Assembly: GCF_016887565.1 (NCBI RefSeq)
Contig: NZ_CP069396.1
Coordinates: forward strand, 4,615,001 to 4,679,000
Reading direction: 5' to 3'
Source: Archangium violaceum
GTDB lineage: Bacteria; Myxococcota; Myxococcia; Myxococcales; Myxococcaceae
DNA: 64,000 nt
The notes under the pieces are model-generated. The model did not search any database and was not told where the DNA came from. It was given only the letters and a program-made list of their open reading frames with translations. Shown here piece by piece: positions 1 through 12,370 of this stretch. A program made the position numbers and the translations under genes. Every line of letters begins with the position of its first letter. Within the stretch, counting starts at the first letter, position 1.

Positions 1-3000
1 TTCGCCGAAGCGGAAGCCGCACTCGAGAAGGCAGGCCGAGTCGAGGACCTCATCCGTCTCTACGAGGGACGCGCGCGGGAGACTCCCGCTGCCGAGGCGA
101 CGCGGGTACTGGTTCGCGCGGCACAGCTCTCCTACGAGCGGTTGCGCAACCCGGCCCGCTCGGAAGAGCTGCTGCGGCGCGCGCTGCTGATCGCCGAGGA
201 CGTGCGCCCCGTGTTGCGCGGGCTGAGGACCGTCTACGAGGCGCGCCAGGACATGGCCGGGCTCGTCGACGTGCTGGAGCGGCTGGGCTCCATGACGCAG
301 GGGGAGGAGGCCGCATCCTCCTTCATGAAGGCGGCCAACCTCCACGAGCAGAAGCTGTTCCGGCGCGATCGCGCGGTGCTGTGCTTGCAGCGGGCCGCTC
401 GCGTGAAGCCGGAGCGCGCCACCTTCAAGCGCGCGCGCCAGCTGCTCCTGTCCGAGGAGCGCTTCCAGCCCGTCTTCGAGTCGCTGGAGCGCGAGCGCGC
501 CACGCTCGGTGGTGAGGGGATGGTGGAGGAGTACGTCACCTTCGCCGAGCGGTTGGTGGAGGACCCCACCGAGCACGTGCTCGCCCAGCAGGCGCTGGCC
601 GTGGTGCGGGAGCTGGATCCGCGGAACGCGCGGGCGGAGAAGGCCACGCAGACGCTGCAGCGCTTCGAGCAGGCGTGGCGCGAGCGTGCCCGCATGCTGC
701 GCGGCATGTCCCTGGAGGAGCGCGATCGCAAGAGCGCGGCGCGGCTGTCCCTCCTGGTGGCCAAGCTGCACGCCTGGTACGAGCCGGCCGCGGTGGACAA
801 GGTGAAGGAGGCGCTGGACCGCTGCTTCCTGCTGTGGCCCGGCATGCCCGAGGCCCTCAACCTCATCGAGCGCGTGGCCGAGCGCAATGGGGACTTCACT
901 CCGGCGCAGGCGTGGATCGAGACGCTGGCGAACGAGGCCCGGGAGCGCAACGCCCAGGTGGACCTGTGGCTGCGGCTGGGCACGCTGCGCCTCACGCGGC
1001 TGAATGACGCGGCCGGGGCGCTCGCCGCCTTCGAGAAGGCCGTGTCGGTGGATCCGGCCCGCGCGGACGTGGCGAGCCTCGGCGCGGAGCTGCTGCTGGA
1101 GCAGGGCCGTGGGGCGGAAGCGCTCGCCATGCTGGAGCGCTACCTCGGCACGGTGAAGGACCGCGTGACGCAGGTGGCCCTGCGGCTGCGCCTGGCGGAC
1201 CTCTGCCTGCATCAGAAGGACGGTGACGCGGCGAAGGTGCACCTCGAGGCGGCCCTCAAGGTGGATCCGGCCAATGCGCTCGCGGCCTTCCAGCTCGTCC
1301 GGCTGATGGCGGAGGAGGAGAACTTCGAGGGGCTGGAGCCGCTGCTGGATCTGGCTCTGCTCGCCCCGCGCCCGCGCGCCGAGCGCGTGGCCTTCTGCGA
1401 GGGACTCGCGCTCCTCTACGAGGAGGCGGACAACGCGCGTGGCGCCTTCGAGGTGCTGGCTCGCGCCCTGGCGTTGGATCCCACCCGGCCCCTGCTGCTG
1501 GACGCCGTGGTGGAGCATGCGAGCAAGGCCCACGCGGAGCCCGCGCTCGCGGTGGCGCTGCGGCGGGCGGCCCAGGTCGCCCCTCCCGAGGCGTCCCTCC
1601 CGCTCTGGCGGTACCTCGCGCAGCTGCTGCAGGGCGCGCTGGCGGATCCCGCGGGCGCCGAGGCGGCCTGGCGGGAGGTGCTCGCGCGCGCTCCGGGTGA
1701 CAGCGCCGCGCAGGAGGCGGTGAAGTCGCTCCGGGGCGCCGCCGCGCTCGCGGATGATCCGAAGGTGCGCCTGGAAGGGGAGATCGCCCGGCGCGAGGCC
1801 ACTGGTGCGTCTCCGGCGGAGCTGGAGCCGATGGTGCGCGAGCTGGTGAAGCTCTCCCCGGAGGACGCTGGTCCCGTGCGGCGCCTGCAGGCGGTGTGCG
1901 TGGCGCTGTCGAAGTTCGAGGAGGCCGCGGCGCTGGCCGGCAAGCTGGCGAAGCTGGCCGAGACGCAGGTGGAGCGCACCGACTGGGCGGGGCGTCAGGC
2001 CCGTCTGTACGCCGAGCGCCTGAACCGTCCGCAGGAGGCCGCGGGCCTCTTCCTGCAGTTGCTCGCGGAGAACGTCTCCACGGGCGTGGTGCTGGGCGGG
2101 CTCGAGCGGCTCGCGGCGGCTGGAGTGCGCACGGCGGAGATCGCCGAGGCGCTCGCCAGTCACTACGGCCGCAACGGTGACCACCAGCGCCAGGTGACCG
2201 CGATGCTGCAGCAGCTCGAGGCCACCCAGGACGCGGCGGTGCGCCAGCGGCTGTACGGGCAGATCGCCGGCATCCACGAGAAGCAGCTCGCCGACGGCCG
2301 GGCCGCCTTCGATCTGCGCATGAAGGCCATTCGCGAGGCCCCCGCGGACGAGGTGAACCGCGCCGAGGCGGCGCGTCTGGCGCACGACCTGTCGGCCCAC
2401 GCCGAGCTGGTGCGCGTGCTGAAGGCGCTGGCCACGGAGGCGGAGGCGCCGGCGCTCGCGGTGCAGTTGCTCTCCGAGGCCTCGAAGCTGGCCGACGACT
2501 CCGGGGCGCTCCCGGAGGCCATCAGCTCGCTGGAGGTCGCGCTGCAGCGGGTGCCCGAGTCGCCCGAGGTCCTCAGCCGGCTCATCAAGCTGTACGGCAA
2601 GGCGGGGCGCGCGGCGGACGCGGACGCGCTGCTGCGCAAGCTCATCCTGACGGCCACGAAGGCGGAGAAGGTGGAGCTGCAGATGCAGCTCGTGGAGCTC
2701 AACGCCGAGCTGGGCCGTCCGTTGCAGGCCGCCGAGGCACTCCAGGCCGCCATCCACTCGGGCGCGGACGAGGTGCGTCACCTGCCTCGCCTGGCCGACC
2801 TGTACGAGAAGGCCGGCCGCAAGCGCGAGCTGGGCGAGGTGCTGGCGCGGCAGATCGCGCTCGCGGAGGACGCGGGCGACCTGGATCGCGTGGCGCGGCT
2901 GACGCTCAAGCGCTCGCAGGTGCTGCAGGACTCGTCGGGTGACCGCACGGACGTGGTGCGCAGCTTCGCGGACATCCTCCGCCAGCGCCCCTCCGACACG

Positions 3001-6000
3001 GATGCCCGTGCCGCGCTCGAGGGGATGCTCGCCGATGGCAACGCGCGCGAGGAGGCCGCGAGGGCCCTCATTCCCGCCTACGAGGCCACCAAGGATCACC
3101 GCAAGCTGGTGGCCGCGCTGGACGTGCTCGCCGAGGTGGCGCGTGATGACGCAGCCCGGGTGCTGGCGCTCCGCCAGGCCGCCCAGGTGCACCTGACGCA
3201 GCTGCGCCAGCCCGAGCTGGCCTTCGCCTCGCTCGCCCGGGCCCTGCGCCTGGCTCCGGGGGATCTCCCCCTGCGCGCCGCCGCGCGCCAGGCCGCCGAG
3301 GACGCGGACTCGCTGGATGCCTTCGCGGAGATCCTCATCGAGCTGACGGAGGAGGGGAGCACGGGTTCCGCCCGGGCCGGACTCCTGCGCGAGCTGGCCG
3401 AGGTCCAGGAGAAGAAGCTCGACGATCGGGATGCCGCGGTGAAGTCGCTGCGCGCCCTGCTGCAGCTGGAGCCGGGCAACCTCGACTGCCTGCGCGCGTT
3501 GCAGCGCCTGCACCGCGCGGGCGAGGAGTGGGCCGCGCTCGCCGAGGTGCTGGAGAAGCTCGCCGCCGCCGCGGCCGAGCCGGCCGAGCAGCTCGCGTAC
3601 CTGCGCGAGGCCGCCCTGCTGCACGAGTCGAAGCTGTCCGACAAGGAGAGCGCCGCCGCCGCGTGGCGCGCCATCGCCGAGCGGGAGCCACTCCAGCGCG
3701 AGGCCGCCACTTCGCTGGATCGCCTCTACAACGAGCTCAATCATCCGAAGGAGCTGGCATGGGCGCTCGGCCTGCGGCGCACGCAGGAGGGACAGAGCCC
3801 GCAGGGCCGTGAGGTCTCCTTCCGCCTCGCCGAGCTGCTGCGCACCCGGCTGGACGACCCCAACGCGGCGTTGCAGCTCTACCAGGGCATCCTCTCCGAG
3901 GACCCCGGCCACCCCGGCTCGCGCTCGGCGCTCGAGGAGTGGGTGAAGGCCGCCGTGCCGATGAGCGCGGGGGCGCTGGAGGTGTTGGATCCGGTGCTGG
4001 CGCGGCTGGGAGACCACCAGCGCCGCGTGGCGCTGCGCGAGGCGCGCATGGACTCCGCGCTCAGCACGGAGAAGGCGCAGCTCGCCGCGGACATCCGCCG
4101 CATCTACGAGCGGGACATGCAGCAGCCGTCGCTCGCCTTCATGGCGGCGGTGAAGTCCTTCTCGCTGGGGTTGGATCGCGAGGGCTTGCAGTCGGAGCTG
4201 GAGCGGCTCGCGCGCGAGACGGGCTCGCACGAGATGCTGGCCGAGCTGTACGAGGAGGCCGCCTCGGATCTGCCCGAGGGTGACGCGTCGGCGGTCGGGC
4301 TGCTGCGGCGGTCCGCGGAGCTGCGCGAGCAGCTCGGCCAGACGGAAGAGGCCACCAGCGTCTGGAAGAAGATCCTCGAGGACGCGCCGCAGGACCGGCA
4401 GGCGCTCGAGGCCCTGTCGCGCCTGTACGAGCGGGGGCAGAACGCCAAGAACCTCTCCGAGGTCTACGCCACCCAGTCGACGCTGGCCAAGGATCCCGAG
4501 GAGCGACGCGCCCTGCTGGTGAAGGCGGGCGAGTCCTTCGCCGCCGCGGGCGATGACGCGAAGGCGATCGAGACGTGGCGCTCGGCGCTGGCCATCCGCA
4601 AGGCGGCCGACGGCCTGCTCGCGCTGGACAAGCTGTTCGCCAAGACCCGGCGCTTCGTGGAGCAGGCGGACGTGCTGCACCAGCTCTCCGAGCTCGCCAC
4701 GGACGTCGAGTCCCGCCGCGGCTTCATCCTGCGCCGGGCGCAGCTGCTGGAGAAGGAGGGCAGCCACGCCGAGGCGCTGAGCGCGTACCGCGCGCTGATG
4801 GGGCTGGCCCCGGGAGATCCGCAGGCCGTCGCCGGTCTGGAGCGCATGCTCCAGGTCGATGCGCAGCGGGTGGAGGCGGCGCGGTTGTTGGAGCCCGTCT
4901 ACCGCGGCCTCAACGACACCCGGAAGCTGGTGGAAGTGCTGGAGGTGCTGATGCCGGGCACGGTGCCCGCGCAGAAGCTGGAGCGCATCCAGGAGATCGC
5001 CACCCTGCGCGAGGCGCTCGGGCAGACGTCGCTCGCCTTCGCCGCGCGCCTGCGTGCCTTCAACGAGTCCCCGCAGGACGACGGCGTGCTCGATGACCTG
5101 GAGCGGCTCGCGGCCGACTCCGGCTCCTTCGAGGAGGTCGCGGCGGCGTACGAGGATCAGCTCGATCGCGGCGCCACCGAGCCCCTGGCGGGCGATCTGT
5201 GGCGGCGGCTCGCGGGCATCTACGACGGGCGCCTCAAGCGCTACGACCTGGCGGTGCGCGCGCTGGAGGAGGTCAGCCGGCGCGATCCGCAGAACAAGCA
5301 GGTGTTGGAGTCCATCGCCCGCGTGCACCGTCGCACGGGCGCGAACCGCGAGCTGGCGCTGGTGATGCGCCGGCAGGTAGCGGCCGAGGCGTCCGTCAGC
5401 ACCCAGGTGAACGTGCTCTTCGAGCTGGCGCACCTCGCGGAGGAGACGCTCTCCGACAAGGCGCTCGCGGCGCAGACGTACCGGGATATCCTCGAGCGCC
5501 GGCCCGAGGACGCCAACGCGCTCAAGCTGCTCGGCCGCGTGCTGACGCAGATGGAGCGCTGGCCGGAGCTGGCGCAGCACATCGAGCGGGAGATCCAGCT
5601 CACCGACGCGCGCAACGCCCAGGAGGAGGGGAGTGACCTGCGCGTGCGCCTGGGCCGCCTGAAGTTCAGCCGCCTGGACGATCCGCGCGGAGCGCTGGCG
5701 CTCTTCCAGGAGGTGCTGCGCCGCCGGGCCGGACACGCCGGCGCGGTGGGTGCGCTGGAGGAGATGGCACGCTCGGACAGCCCGTTGCGCGGCCAGGCCG
5801 CCCTGGCGCTGGAGCCGGTGTTCGCGGCGGTGGGAGACCACCTCAAGCAGGTGCAGATGCTGGAGTCGCGCATCTCCGCCGAGCCGGTGCCCCAGGAGCG
5901 CGCGGCGCTGCTGCGCCGCATCGCGGAGACGTACGCGGGCCCGCTGGAGAACGCGGAGATGGCGTTCCTCTCCGCCACGCGCGCGCTGCGCGAGCAGCCG

Positions 6001-9000
6001 GATGACGCGCGTACGCTCGAGCTGTGCCTCTCGCTGGTGGACAAGGCGGGGGCCGCCGAGGAGTTCGCGGCCGTCCTCTCCGAGATCGCTCCCCGGGCGT
6101 CGGACAATGCCCGCGCCGAGCTGTACCGGGCGCTCGCGAAGCTGCAGGCGCGCCTGGGCGAGGACGACGAGGCGTTGGCCTCGTGGCGCAGGGTGCTGAC
6201 GCTGCGGCCCACGGACACGGACGCGCTCGACAGCGTGGCGCGGCTGGTGGCCGATTCGGGCACGCCGCAGGAGCTGCTGGAGGTGCTGCGCCGCCAGCTG
6301 GCGAGCGCCGAGGAGCCGGCCCGCCGCGCCTCCGTGCTGCTGCAGATCGCCGTGCTCCAGGAGGAGAAGCTGCAGGATGGGCTGGGCGCACTGGCCACCC
6401 TGCGGCGCCTGCTGGACGTGAAGCCGGACGACACCGCCGCGCTGACGCGGATGGACGGCCTGTGCCAGAAGCTGGAGCGCTGGCCGGAGCTGGCGGACGT
6501 GCTGTCGCGCCGCATCGCGCTCGTGTCGCCGGAGGAGGGGCTGGAGCCGAAGTTCCGCCTCGCGGTGGTGCGCGAGACGAAGCTGCTGGACAAGGCGGGA
6601 GCGCTGGCGCTCTACGGCGAGGTGCTCTCGCTGCAGCCCAACCACGCGGGCGCGGTGGGCCGCCTGGAGGCGCTGGTGGCCCGCGAGCCGCAGAACCTGC
6701 TCGCGGTGGAGACACTGCTGCGCGCCTTCCGGGCGAGCGGTGACGTGGCGCGGCTCGCGTCGCTCATCGAGACGCGGGTAGGCGTGTCGCCGGACGCGCA
6801 CGAGCGCAAGACGCTGCTGAGCGAGCTGGCCACGCTGCGCGAGAGCCAGGGCGAGCCGGAGCTCACCTTCCTGGCGCTCTTCCGGGCCTTCAAGGAGGAC
6901 CCGAACGATGGCGAGCTGCGCCATCGGCTGGAGAACGCCACGGACGCGGCCGGCTCGTACGACGAGCTGGTGGTGGTCTACGAGGAGTCCCTGCCGCGCG
7001 TGGCGGAGGCGTCCGAGGCGGCGGAGATGTGCCTGAAGCTGGGCCAGCTCTTCGAGTCGCGGCTGCAGGAGCCCGAGCGCGCCGTCATCTACTACGAGCG
7101 CGCGCGCACGCTGGATCCGACGTCGCAGCAGAAGTCGCTGATCGCGCTGGATCGGCTGTACGTCGCGCTGGAGGCGTGGCCGGAGCTGGCCGACGTGCTG
7201 GAGGCGCTGGCCTCCACGGCGGAGGAGACGGCGGACAAGGTGGGCTTCCTGTTCCGCCTGGGCCAGCTCGTCCAGGAGAAGCTGGACAACATGGACCGCG
7301 CGGCCTCCGCGTTCGAGCAGGTGCTGGCGCTGGAGCCCGGGCACCTCGCCTCGGCGCGGTTGCTGGAGACCATCTACGACTCGGCCGGCGCGCACGACAA
7401 GCTGTACAACATCCTCAAGCTGCAGGCCGAGCGCGTCACCGGTCCGGAGCGCGAGCGCGTCCTCACGCGCATGGCGCAGGTGTCCGCCGAGGGGCTGGAG
7501 GACATCGACCGCTCCATCGAGCTGTACCGCGAGCTGCTGGCGAAGAACGCGCGCAACGAGCAGGCGTTCACCGCGTTGGAGTCCCTCTACGAGAAGTCGG
7601 GCCGCCACGAGGAGCTGCGCAAGCTGCTGGCCGATCGGCTGGCGCAGACGCTGGATCCGCGCGAGGTGGTGCGGCTCAACGAGCGGTTGGGCCGGGTGCT
7701 GTACCGGTTGCTGAAGCAGCCCGAGGCGGCGGTGGCCTACCTCAAGGCCGCGCTGGAGCGCGACGCACGGCACCGGGGCGTGCTGGACACCCTGCGCGAG
7801 CTCTACGAGGAGACGGGGCAGGCGGAGGAGCTGGTGGGCGTCTTGCGGCGGCTCGTCCCGCTGCAGGACTCGGCCGAGGGCGTGAAGGCGCTGCGCCTGC
7901 GGCTGGCCGAGGTGCTCGCGGGCGTGAGCCGTCGCGAGGAGGCCCTGGACGCGGCCCGCCGCGCGCTGGAGGTGGAGCCGCACGCGGTGGCGGATCTGGA
8001 TCGCGTGCACGCGCTCTTCCTCTCGCTGCGGGCCTACAACGACGCGGTGCGCGCGCTCGAGCTGAAGGTGCAGGTGCACCAGCAGGCCGAGGAGCGTGAC
8101 CAGGCGGTGGCCACGTGGTTCGCGGTGGCGGACCTGTGGTCCGGCGTGGGCAACAAGCCCGAGCTGGCCGCTGGCGCGCTGGAGAAGGTGCTGGAGCTCG
8201 ACCCCGCCAACCGCACGGCCTACGAGCGCGTCTGCGAGCTGTACCGTGGGAACAACGACTGGCGGGCCTACGCGCAGGTGGTGGATCGCTACCTGCCGCA
8301 CCTCGTCACCGAAGAGGAGAAGCTGGCCACCCTCAAGGAGCTGGCGAGGGTGCAGGAGCAGCGGCTCGGCCAGAAGGACGTGGCCTTCCTGGCGCTCTGC
8401 CGCGCGCTGCAGATCGACGCGGCGGACGACACGCTGCGCGAGGAAGTGGAGCGGCTCGCCGACGAGACGGGCTCGCACGAGGAGCTCGCCGCCGTCTACG
8501 AGGAGGTGGCGGACAATCTGCCTCGGGGTCCGCTGGCCGAGCGGATGTACGCCACGCTGGCGCGCGTCCACGACCTGAAGCTGGACGACGCGACGGCGGC
8601 CGAGGGCGCACTGCGGAAGATCCTCGAGTTCGACCCGACGAACGTCACGGCGCTCGACGGGCTGGCGGGGATGTTCCAGCGGCGTGGCCGCGACCGCGAG
8701 TACGTGGTGGCGCTGGAGCAGAAGATCGAGGCCGCCGGTTCCATCGAGGCGCGCAAGGCCATCCTGCGGGAGATCGCCCGCGTCTGGGACGAGCGCCACG
8801 ATGATCCGGTGGAGGCCGCGGGCGCGCTGCTGCGTGCGCTGGACCTGGAGCCGGACGCGGAGACGCTGGGCGTCCTCACCGACCTCTACCGCCGCCAGAA
8901 GTCGTGGCCGGACGTGGCGGCCACGCTGCTCCGGGCGCGAGACTTGGCGTCCACGGTGGAGGAGCGGGCGCGCATCCAGGTGGAGGTGGCGGGCGTCTAC

Positions 9001-12000
9001 GAGCGCGACATCGGCGATGACGAGGCCGCGGTGGTCGCGTACCGGCAGGCGCTGGAGTTCGAGCCGTACAACCGTGAGGCGCTGGATGCGCTGGAGCGGT
9101 TGCACACGCGGCTGGATCAACCGGCGGAGCTGCTCGCCACCTACGAGCGCATGCTCGAGGTCATCACCGACTACCGCGAGCGGGTGCGCGTGCTGTTCCG
9201 CTGCGCGAGCATCTGGGAGGACAAGTACCAGAACCCGGCCAACGCGGACGCCTTCATCGAGGGCGTGCTGGCCATCGATCCGCAGAACCTGCAGGCCATC
9301 AAGGCGCTGATCCGCCTGCGGCGCATGCAGGGGCGGTGGGAGGACCTGGTCCAGGCCTACGAGCGGCAGCTGCAGCTGGCCACGTCGCCGCAGGAGCAGG
9401 CCGAGCTGTACGTGGAGATCGGCAACGTCTACCACCAGCAGCTCAAGCAGGTGGACCGGGCGGTGAACACCTACAGCTACGCGCTGGAGGTGGATCCGGG
9501 GAGCCGGCCCGCGCTGCACGCGCTCGGCAAGCTGTACGAGCGCAGCGGCAACTGGCCCTTCGCCCTGGAGATGCTGGCGCGCGAGGCGCAGATCGCCGGC
9601 TACGCGCCCGACGCGGTGGAGCTGCACTTCCGCATGGGCAAGATGAACGAGGACATGCTGATGGACACGGGCAGCGCCCGGTCTTGCTACCAGCAGGCCC
9701 TCGCGATCGACCCGGGCCACCTGCCCAGCATCCGCGCCCTCAAGGGCATCCAGGAGCAGGAGAAGGACTGGGGCGGCTACGAGCAGACGCTCCTCCAGGA
9801 GGCGCAGCAGACCGAGGACAGCGAGGCCAAGACGCGCGCGCTGCTCGAGGTGGCGCGCTACAACGCCGAGACGAAGGGCGATCCGGACACGGCCACGGCC
9901 TACTTCGAGGAAGCCCTGAAGTACTCGCCGGAGAGCCTGGAGGCGGCGCGTCCGCTCGCGGACGTCTACAGCGCGCGCGAGGACTGGGTGACGGCCGAGC
10001 GGATGCTCGACATCGTCGTGCGCAAGATGGCGGAGAAGGCCATCGCGGAGAAGGACCCCGCGCTCACCGCGGATCTCTGCCGGCAGCTGTACCGGCAGGG
10101 CTACGTGGCGGACAAGCTGGGCAAGCGCGACAAGGCGCTCGATGCCTACGAGAAGGCGTACGGCCTCGATGCCACCTACCTCCCGGCGCTCGAGGGCTAC
10201 GGCCACCTGCTGGTGCACGCGAAGCGGTACGAGGACGCGCTGCGCATCTTCCAGACGATCCTCATCCACCACCGCGAAGAGCTCACCGACATGGAGGTGG
10301 TGGAGGTCTACTGGCAGCAGGGTGACATCTACGCGAAGCTGAACCAGGCGGACCGCGCGCAGAACCACTTCGAGAAGGCGCTGGCCATCGACTCCAACCA
10401 CGAGGCGTCCTTGCGTGCGTTGGTGGCGCTGATGGACAAGGCCGGCAAGTGGGAGCGGGCCGCCGACCACCGCTTGCAGCTGGCCAACGTGCTGGAGGGC
10501 GAGGCGAAGGCGAGCGTCTTCCTCGAGCTGGGCCAGTTGGCGCGCGAGAAGCTGAAGGATCCGTACCAGGCCATCGACGCGTACACCGGGGCGCTCAAGC
10601 TGCAGCCGGAGTCGCCCGAGGTGCTGGACGCGCTCTACGTGCTGTTGCGCGAGACGCGCCAGGGCCAGAAGGCCGCTGACATGCTGGAGCGGATGTTGAG
10701 GCTGCCCGCGCTGGCCGCCGAGCCGAACAAGGCCAAGCGGGTGTGGTTCGCGCTCGGCGAGCTGCGCCGGGACGAGCTGCGCGACGTGGAGGGCGCGGCC
10801 GTGGCCTTCAACACGGCGCTGGACCTGGACCACCGCTTCGTCGAGGCCTTCAGTGCCCTCGAGGCGATGCTGGGCGGCGCGGGCCAGTGGAAGTCGCTGG
10901 AGGAGAACTACGCGAAGATGCTCGGGCGCATGCCGAAGACGCCCGACACGCACGGGGCGCGCATGGCGCTGTGGCGGGCGCTGGGCGACCTGTACCGCCA
11001 GGTGCTCAAGAACCAGGAGGGCGCGGTGGCGGCCTACGGTGTCGTCGCCAAGGGCCTCCCGGACGACGCGCAGGTGCAGGAGATCTACGCCGAGCTGGCG
11101 GCGGCCTCTCCGGGCAAGGAGGACGAGGCCATCGCCGCGCTCCGCCGCGCCCTGCCGAACACGAACGAGGCGCGCAAGGTGGTCTCGCAGCTGGTGCGCC
11201 TGTCCGCGCTGCGCAAGGACTACGACGGCGCGTGGATGGCCGCGCAGGCGGTGTCGGGCCTGCTCGGTGAGGCGGGGGATGACGAGAAGGAGATCCTCAC
11301 CAAGCTGGGGCCCTACGCGAAGCGCAAGGAAGTGGCCCAGCGGCCGCTGCCGGACCGGATGTGGCAGACGCACCTGCTGCACCCCAAGCTGCGCGGGCCG
11401 TTCACCGAGCTGATGGGGCTGCTCTTCGAGCAGGTGGGGCACCTGTACGCGGTGCCTCACCAGAACTACCAGATCGTCCCGAAGAAGCACCGCATCGACC
11501 TGGCGAGCGCGCAGGAGTACCACGTGCAGCACTACCGGTACGTGGCGCGCCTCTTCGGGCTGGACGCGGTGGAGCTGTACTCGCCGCACCTGGTGGTCCG
11601 CCGCGAGAACATGGCGAAGCGCTCCAACGATCCGGCGCCGGATCCGCTCGTGAACGTGGAGGTGCTGCAGACGCACCCGGCCTGCGTGCGCGCGGGTGGG
11701 CGCTTCTTCGCGGAGCAGGGACAGAAGGAGGCGTACTACCTGCTCGGGCGGACGCTCGCGCTGGTGCGCCCGGAGCTGGCCTTCAGCCAGCGGCTGGCCC
11801 CGGAGCGGCTCGAGGCCGTGGTGCAGGCCGCGCTCAGCCTGGTGGTGCCCAACCTGCGCTTCACGGTGGATCCGCGCATGGTGGACGCCGAGCGCCGGGT
11901 GTTGGAGAAGAGCATCGGCGAGCCGGGTCGTGCGGCCCTGGCCAAGGTGGCACGGGTCTACCTGCCCACGGCCACGCCCGCAGATGTGCGCCAGTACCTG

Positions 12001-12213
12001 GAGGGGGCGGAGCTGACGGCGGCGCGAGCCGGCCTCTTCGCCGCGAGCGAGTGCGAACCCGTCAAGCGCATGGTGATGGGGGAGACGGGCTCGGCCTTCC
12101 GGGTGGTGCCGAAGGCGAAGTTGAAGGAGCTGCTGCTGTTCGCCACGTCCGACGAGCTCCGCGAGCTGCGTGTCGCGGTGGGTACGGACGTGGAGGTGCA
12201 GGTAAGGAAGTAG
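1..12213 (+). CDS. gltI: Giant TPR-repeat gliding-motility protein, GltI/AgmK-like (5' end outside window)
   Basis: The frame is open from base 1, so the N terminus lies upstream; about 4,070 residues are visible. Almost all of it is degenerate helical TPR-like units (DPxNxxAL and LExLxxxxGxxxELxxxY patterns), followed by a non-repetitive domain from about nucleotide 11,300 to the stop. There is no catalytic motif. In Myxococcus xanthus a TPR protein of similar giant size (AgmK/GltI) sits directly upstream of AgmX/GltJ and belongs to the Agl-Glt gliding complex. The same pairing here, with the next gene starting 157 nt downstream, is the main reason for the name. Repeat conservation alone would only support 'TPR scaffold'. 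A higher-order repeat of about 300 residues is visible inside it (see findings). Confidence 0.8.
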   Translation, partial: FAEAEAALEKAGRVEDLIRLYEGRARETPAAEATRVLVRAAQLSYERLRNPARSEELLRRALLIAEDVRPVLRGLRTVYEARQDMAGLVDVLERLGSMTQGEEAASSFMKAANLHEQKLFRRDRAVLCLQRAARVKPERATFKRARQLLLSEERFQPVFESLERERATLGGEGMVEEYVTFAERLVEDPTEHVLAQQALAVVRELDPRNARAEKATQTLQRFEQAWRERARMLRGMSLEERDRKSAARLSLLVAKLHAWYEPAAVDKVKEALDRCFLLWPGMPEALNLIERVAERNGDFTPAQAWIETLANEARERNAQVDLWLRLGTLRLTRLNDAAGALAAFEKAVSVDPARADVASLGAELLLEQGRGAEALAMLERYLGTVKDRVTQVALRLRLADLCLHQKDGDAAKVHLEAALKVDPANALAAFQLVRLMAEEENFEGLEPLLDLALLAPRPRAERVAFCEGLALLYEEADNARGAFEVLARALALDPTRPLLLDAVVEHASKAHAEPALAVALRRAAQVAPPEASLPLWRYLAQLLQGALADPAGAEAAWREVLARAPGDSAAQEAVKSLRGAAALADDPKVRLEGEIARREATGASPAELEPMVRELVKLSPEDAGPVRRLQAVCVALSKFEEAAALAGKLAKLAETQVERTDWAGRQARLYAERLNRPQEAAGLFLQLLAENVSTGVVLGGLERLAAAGVRTAEIAEALASHYGRNGDHQRQVTAMLQQLEATQDAAVRQRLYGQIAGIHEKQLADGRAAFDLRMKAIREAPADEVNRAEAARLAHDLSAHAELVRVLKALATEAEAPALAVQLLSEASKLADDSGALPEAISSLEVALQRVPESPEVLSRLIKLYGKAGRAADADALLRKLILTATKAEKVELQMQLVELNAELGRPLQAAEALQAAIHSGADEVRHLPRLADLYEKAGRKRELGEVLARQIALAEDAGDLDRVARLTLKRSQVLQDSSGDRTDVVRSFADILRQRPSDTDARAALEGMLADGNAREEAARALIPAYEATKDHRKLVAALDVLAEVARDDAARVLALRQAAQVHLTQLRQPELAFASLARALRLAPGDLPLRAAARQAAEDADSLDAFAEILIELTEEGSTGSARAGLLRELAEVQEKKLDDRDAAVKSLRALLQLEPGNLDCLRALQRLHRAGEEWAALAEVLEKLAAAAAEPAEQLAYLREAALLHESKLSDKESAAAAWRAIAEREPLQREAATSLDRLYNELNHPKELAWALGLRRTQEGQSPQGREVSFRLAELLRTRLDDPNAALQLYQGILSEDPGHPGSRSALEEWVKAAVPMSAGALEVLDPVLARLGDHQRRVALREARMDSALSTEKAQLAADIRRIYERDMQQPSLAFMAAVKSFSLGLDREGLQSELERLARETGSHEMLAELYEEAASDLPEGDASAVGLLRRSAELREQLGQTEEATSVWKKILEDAPQDRQALEALSRLYERGQNAKNLSEVYATQSTLAKDPEERRALLVKAGESFAAAGDDAKAIETWRSALAIRKAADGLLALDKLFAKTRRFVEQADVLHQLSELATDVESRRGFILRRAQLLEKEGSHAEALSAYRALMGLAPGDPQAVAGLERMLQVDAQRVEAARLLEPVYRGLNDTRKLVEVLEVLMPGTVPAQKLERIQEIATLREALGQTSLAFAARLRAFNESPQDDGVLDDLERLAADSGSFEEVAAAYEDQLDRGATEPLAGDLWRRLAGIYDGRLKRYDLAVRALEEVSRRDPQNKQVLESIARVHRRTGANRELALVMRRQVAAEASVSTQVNVLFELAHLAEETLSDKALAAQTYRDILERRPEDANALKLLGRVLTQMERWPELAQHIEREIQLTDARNAQEEGSDLRVRLGRLKFSRLDDPRGALALFQEVLRRRAGHAGAVGALEEMARSDSPLRGQAALALEPVFAAVGDHLKQVQMLESRISAEPVPQERAALLRRIAETYAGPLENAEMAFLSATRALREQPDDARTLELCLSLVDKAGAAEEFAAVLSEIAPRASDNARAELYRALAKLQARLGEDDEALASWRRVLTLRPTDTDALDSVARLVADSGTPQELLEVLRRQLASAEEPARRASVLLQIAVLQEEKLQDGLGALATLRRLLDVKPDDTAALTRMDGLCQKLERWPELADVLSRRIALVSPEEGLEPKFRLAVVRETKLLDKAGALALYGEVLSLQPNHAGAVGRLEALVAREPQNLLAVETLLRAFRASGDVARLASLIETRVGVSPDAHERKTLLSELATLRESQGEPELTFLALFRAFKEDPNDGELRHRLENATDAAGSYDELVVVYEESLPRVAEASEAAEMCLKLGQLFESRLQEPERAVIYYERARTLDPTSQQKSLIALDRLYVALEAWPELADVLEALASTAEETADKVGFLFRLGQLVQEKLDNMDRAASAFEQVLALEPGHLASARLLETIYDSAGAHDKLYNILKLQAERVTGPERERVLTRMAQVSAEGLEDIDRSIELYRELLAKNARNEQAFTALESLYEKSGRHEELRKLLADRLAQTLDPREVVRLNERLGRVLYRLLKQPEAAVAYLKAALERDARHRGVLDTLRELYEETGQAEELVGVLRRLVPLQDSAEGVKALRLRLAEVLAGVSRREEALDAARRALEVEPHAVADLDRVHALFLSLRAYNDAVRALELKVQVHQQAEERDQAVATWFAVADLWSGVGNKPELAAGALEKVLELDPANRTAYERVCELYRGNNDWRAYAQVVDRYLPHLVTEEEKLATLKELARVQEQRLGQKDVAFLALCRALQIDAADDTLREEVERLADETGSHEELAAVYEEVADNLPRGPLAERMYATLARVHDLKLDDATAAEGALRKILEFDPTNVTALDGLAGMFQRRGRDREYVVALEQKIEAAGSIEARKAILREIARVWDERHDDPVEAAGALLRALDLEPDAETLGVLTDLYRRQKSWPDVAATLLRARDLASTVEERARIQVEVAGVYERDIGDDEAAVVAYRQALEFEPYNREALDALERLHTRLDQPAELLATYERMLEVITDYRERVRVLFRCASIWEDKYQNPANADAFIEGVLAIDPQNLQAIKALIRLRRMQGRWEDLVQAYERQLQLATSPQEQAELYVEIGNVYHQQLKQVDRAVNTYSYALEVDPGSRPALHALGKLYERSGNWPFALEMLAREAQIAGYAPDAVELHFRMGKMNEDMLMDTGSARSCYQQALAIDPGHLPSIRALKGIQEQEKDWGGYEQTLLQEAQQTEDSEAKTRALLEVARYNAETKGDPDTATAYFEEALKYSPESLEAARPLADVYSAREDWVTAERMLDIVVRKMAEKAIAEKDPALTADLCRQLYRQGYVADKLGKRDKALDAYEKAYGLDATYLPALEGYGHLLVHAKRYEDALRIFQTILIHHREELTDMEVVEVYWQQGDIYAKLNQADRAQNHFEKALAIDSNHEASLRALVALMDKAGKWERAADHRLQLANVLEGEAKASVFLELGQLAREKLKDPYQAIDAYTGALKLQPESPEVLDALYVLLRETRQGQKAADMLERMLRLPALAAEPNKAKRVWFALGELRRDELRDVEGAAVAFNTALDLDHRFVEAFSALEAMLGGAGQWKSLEENYAKMLGRMPKTPDTHGARMALWRALGDLYRQVLKNQEGAVAAYGVVAKGLPDDAQVQEIYAELAAASPGKEDEAIAALRRALPNTNEARKVVSQLVRLSALRKDYDGAWMAAQAVSGLLGEAGDDEKEILTKLGPYAKRKEVAQRPLPDRMWQTHLLHPKLRGPFTELMGLLFEQVGHLYAVPHQNYQIVPKKHRIDLASAQEYHVQHYRYVARLFGLDAVELYSPHLVVRRENMAKRSNDPAPDPLVNVEVLQTHPACVRAGGRFFAEQGQKEAYYLLGRTLALVRPELAFSQRLAPERLEAVVQAALSLVVPNLRFTVDPRMVDAERRVLEKSIGEPGRAALAKVARVYLPTATPADVRQYLEGAELTAARAGLFAASECEPVKRMVMGETGSAFRVVPKAKLKELLLFATSDELRELRVAVGTDVEVQVRK

Positions 12214-12296
12214 ATGTGCGGCTTGAGGGCAAGTGGAGACCCGAAACGGGGATCCACACGTTGAAAGAAGCAGCCGGGCGGGCAGGGTTCGCGTCC

Positions 12297-12325
12297 TTGA
12301 CCCCCCCGGATGCCACCTCTACGAT
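12297..12325 (+). promoter_or_regulatory. Candidate sigma-70-type promoter upstream of gltJ
   Basis: TTGACC at 12297-12302 and TACGAT at 12320-12325 are separated by exactly 17 nt. They lie about 46 nt before the gltJ ATG. The -35 matches the consensus at 5 of 6 positions and the -10 at 4 of 6. This would let gltJ be transcribed independently of the long gene upstream. Inference from sequence only. Confidence 0.45.
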
Positions 12326-12370
12326 TCCGGCGGGTTTTCTCCCGTCATTTCTGAGGGTTTGCGGGGAACG

